Shown piece after piece: positions 61,075-64,000 of a stretch of 64,000 nt of DNA. Made by a program: the position numbers and the translations under genes. Positions within the stretch are counted from its first letter, which is position 1, and each line of letters starts with the position of its first letter. Below the pieces are notes generated by a model. That model did no database searches, was not told the origin of the DNA, and was given only the letters and a program-made list of their open reading frames with translations. The stretch is from NCBI RefSeq assembly GCF_000003815.2, contig NC_049985.1, forward strand, positions 9,938,637 to 10,002,636, written 5' to 3'. Source of the DNA: Branchiostoma floridae (Eukaryota > Chordata > Leptocardii > Amphioxiformes > Branchiostomatidae).

Positions 61075-64000
61075 ATTTTTACCGAACTAACAGCCTCATC
61101 GACATTAAACTAAACATAGAAGTTTGTCTAAACTCATTTCAAGTGTACTAAAATGTCAACGCGTCGTACTTCAAGTGACAAATTTAACAGACAGCAAGGC
61201 GTAATAACGTCAGAGTGCCATAAAGTTGACATATGCGGTCATATGGAAGCCAGAGCGGGTTTCAACCATTTTAATCGCATTAATAGCTTCATCGACAATA
61301 AACTAAACATACAACTTCAACCAAACTCTTTTCAATTACACCAGTGTGTCTACGCTACGTACTCAAAGTGACAAATTTAACAGACATCAATGCGTAATGA
61401 CGTCAGGGTACAATAAAGTTGACATATGCGGTCAGAGGGAAGTCAGGCCGGGTTTTCCATGCTATTGACCTAATTGAAAATTCATATACAATACACTAAA
61501 CATACAACTTCAACCAACCCCCTTCTGTTTACACCGGAGTGTCTCCGCTACGTATTACTAGTCTCAAATTTAACAGACATCGAGGCGTAATGACGTCAGA
61601 GTGCCATAAAATTGACATATGCGGTCAGAAGAAAGTCAGGGCGGGTTTTCCACTGTTTTGACCTAATTCAAAAAGTCACAGACAATAAACTAAACATAAA
61701 ACTTCGACCAAACTCTTTTAAAGTACACCGGCGTGTCTACGCCACGTACTCAAGGTGACAAATTTAACAGACATCAATGCGTAATGACGTCGGGGTACCA
61801 TAAAGTTGACAAGGAAATCATGGCGGGTTTTCCACTGTTCTGACCTAATTCAAAAAGTCATAGAGTGATAGACAATAAACTAAATATACAACTTCGACCA
61901 AACTATTTTTCATTACACCGGTGTGTCTACGCTACGTATTCAAAGTGACAAATTTAACAGGCATCAATGCGTAATGACGTCGGGGTACCATAAAGTTGAC
62001 AAGGAAATCATGGCGGGTTTTCCACTGTTCTGACCTAATTCAAAAAGTCATAGAGTGATAGACAATAAACTAAACATAAAATTAAACTTCGACCAAACTC
62101 TTTTTCATTACACCGGTGTGTCTACGCTACGTATTCAAAGTGACAAATTTAACAGACATCAATACATGTACGTAATGACGTCAGGGTACCATAAAGTTGA
62201 CATATGCGCTCAGAAGGAAGTCAGGGCGGCTTTTCCACTGTTTTAACCTAGTTCATAAAGCCATAGACAATAAACTAAACATACAACTTCGACCAAACTC
62301 TTTTCCATCACACCGGGGTGTCTACGCCACGTACTCAAAGTGACAAATTTAACAGACATTAATGCGTAATGACGTCAGGGTACCATAAAGTTGACAAGGA
62401 AATCATGGCGGGCTTTCCACTGTTTTGACCTAATTGAAAGGGTCATTGACAATAAAGTAAACATACAACTTCGACCAAACTCTTTCCATTTACACCGGGG
62501 TGTTGACGCTACGTACTCAAAGTGACAAATTTAACAGACATCAATGCGTAATGACGTCAGGGTACCATAAAGTTGACAAGGAAATCATGGCGGGTTTTGT
62601 TTTGACCTAATTGAAAGGGTCATTGACAATAAAGCAAACATACAACTTGGACCGAACTCTTTTAGATTACACCAGTGTGTCTACGCCACGTCACTCAAAG
62701 TGACAAATTTAACAGACATCAATACGTAATGACGTCGTCAGGGTACCATAAAGTTTACATATGCGCTCAGAAGGAGGTCATGGCGGGTTTTCCACTGTTT
62801 TGACCTAATTGAAAGGGTCATTGACAATAAAGCAAACATACAACTTGGACCGAACTCTTTTAGATTACACCAGTGTGTTTACGCCACGTACTCAAAGTGA
62901 CAAATTTTACAGACATCAATGCGTAATGACGTCAGGGTACCATAAAGTTGACATATGCGCTCAGAAGGAGGTCATGGCGGGTTTTCCACTGTTTTGACCT
63001 AATTGAAAGGGTCATTGACAATAAAGCAAACATACAACTTGGACCGAACTCTTTTAGATTACACCAGTGTGTCTACGCCACGTACTCAAAGTGACAAATT
63101 TAACAGACATCAATACGTAATGACGTCGTCAGGGTACCATAAAGTTGACATATGCGCTCAGAAGGAAGTCAGGGCGGCTTTTCCACTGTTTTGACCTAGT
63201 TCATAAAGCCATAGACAATAAACTAAACATACAACTTCGACCAAACTCTTTTTCATTACACCGGTGTGTCTACGCTACGTACTCAAAGTGACAAATTTAA
63301 CAGACATCAATACGTAATGACGTCAGGGTATCATAAAGTTGACATATGCGCTCAGAAGGAAGTCAGGGCGGCTTTTCCACTGTTTTGACCTAGTTCATAA
63401 AGCCATAGACAATAAACTAAACATACAACTTCGACCAAACTCTTTTTCGTTACACCGGGGTGTCTACGCTACATACTCAAAGTGACAAATTTAACAGACA
63501 TTAATACGTAATGACGTCAGGGTACCATAAAGTTGACAAGGAAATCATGGCGGGTTTTCCACTGTTTTGACCTAATTGAAAGGGTTATTGACAATAAAGC
63601 AAACATACAAGTTGGACCGAACTCTTTTAGATTACACCAGTGTGTTTACGCCACGTACTCAAAGTGACAAATTTAACAGACATCAATACGTAATGACGTC
63701 GTCAGGGTACCATAAAGTTGACATATGCGCTCAGAAGGAAGTCAGGGCGGCTTTTCCACTGTTTTGACCTAGTTCATAAAGCCATAGACAATAAACTAAA
63801 CATACAACTTCGACCAAACTCTTTTCCATCACACCGGTGTGTCTACGCTACGTACTCAAAGTGACAAATTTAACAGACATCAATACGTAATGACGTCAGG
63901 GTACCATAAAGTTGACATATGCGCTCAGAAGGAAGTCAGGGCGGCTTTTCCACTGTTTTGACCTAGTTCATAAAGCCATAGACAATAAACTAAACATACA
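61075..64000. repeat. Tandem satellite array, monomer about 190 bp, at least 15 copies
   Basis: Each monomer has the order ACAATAAACTAAACATACAA, CACCGGTGTGTCTACG, TCAAAGTGACAAATTTAACA, GTAATGACGTCAGGGTACCA, AAAGTTGACA, then GGCGGSTTTTCCACTG. The leftmost copies are the most diverged and the array continues past the window. Two length forms exist: long (ATATGCGCTCAGAAGGA after GTTGACA) and short (AAGGAAATCATGGCGGG). Spacing varies from about 180 to 205 bp. Recurrent open frames of 62-63 codons are a by-product of the repeated sequence. About nine copies keep an intact TGACGTCA. Confidence 0.95.

Noticed and set aside
61153-63767. Repeated 62-72 codon frames in the satellite
   Set aside because: They recur because the monomer recurs; frames are broken by indels in many copies and have no start context or motif.
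61075-64000. Possible CRISPR-like or origin repeat array
   Set aside because: Monomers are tandem and contiguous with no spacers, in a eukaryotic context; this is ordinary satellite structure.

Overview
The window looks like nuclear DNA of a cephalochordate (amphioxus, Branchiostoma-like). It is intron-rich with GT-AG splicing, has compact multi-exon genes, carries secreted proteins assembled from phase-1 exon-shuffled modules (kringle, ShK, EGF-like, fibronectin type I), and is full of short palindromic MITE-type repeats. The species is inferred from this style; no sequence search was possible. A run of 100 N at 31418-31517 is an assembly gap.

Layout. 1-9299 (+): PWP2, a 21-exon WD-repeat U3/SSU-processome protein whose reading frame closes exactly (910 codons plus stop). 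9644-12112 (-): MRPL22, 6 exons, convergent with PWP2. 13766-17024 (+): a secreted or anchored protein with one kringle and a Thr-rich stalk. 20220-25604 (+): a secreted protein of nine exons, signal - [ShK, EGF, EGF] - [ShK, EGF, EGF] - ShK - fibronectin type I, with every intron in phase 1. 26643-57596 (-): one ionotropic glutamate receptor subunit gene of about 31 kb and 19 recognised exons; its signal-peptide exon is separated from the rest by a 15.6 kb first intron (41873-57454) that holds no recognised gene. 59365-60619 (-): the last three exons of an unrecognised Cys-rich secreted or anchored protein. About 61075-64000: a satellite array with a monomer of about 190 bp that runs off the window.

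The genes do not form a pathway. PWP2 and MRPL22 are housekeeping genes for cytosolic and mitochondrial ribosomes. The kringle and ShK/EGF/FN1 genes are extracellular modular proteins typical of chordates. The receptor is a membrane channel.

Main points for a second look: (1) the glutamate receptor has an AMPA/kainate-like frame but NMDA-GluN1-like Trp-Asp ligand residues, altered S2 contact residues and an Asp-rich M1-M2 loop; (2) in four genes an exon edge with its splice site has been locally duplicated into the adjoining intron, in the kringle gene as a donor-bearing minisatellite; (3) the ShK/EGF/FN1 architecture; (4) a satellite whose monomers carry a CRE octamer; (5) a near-empty transposon footprint made only of fused inverted ends between direct repeats; (6) several palindromic MITE families, an E-box cluster, and strong over-representation of the octamer TAACGTTA.
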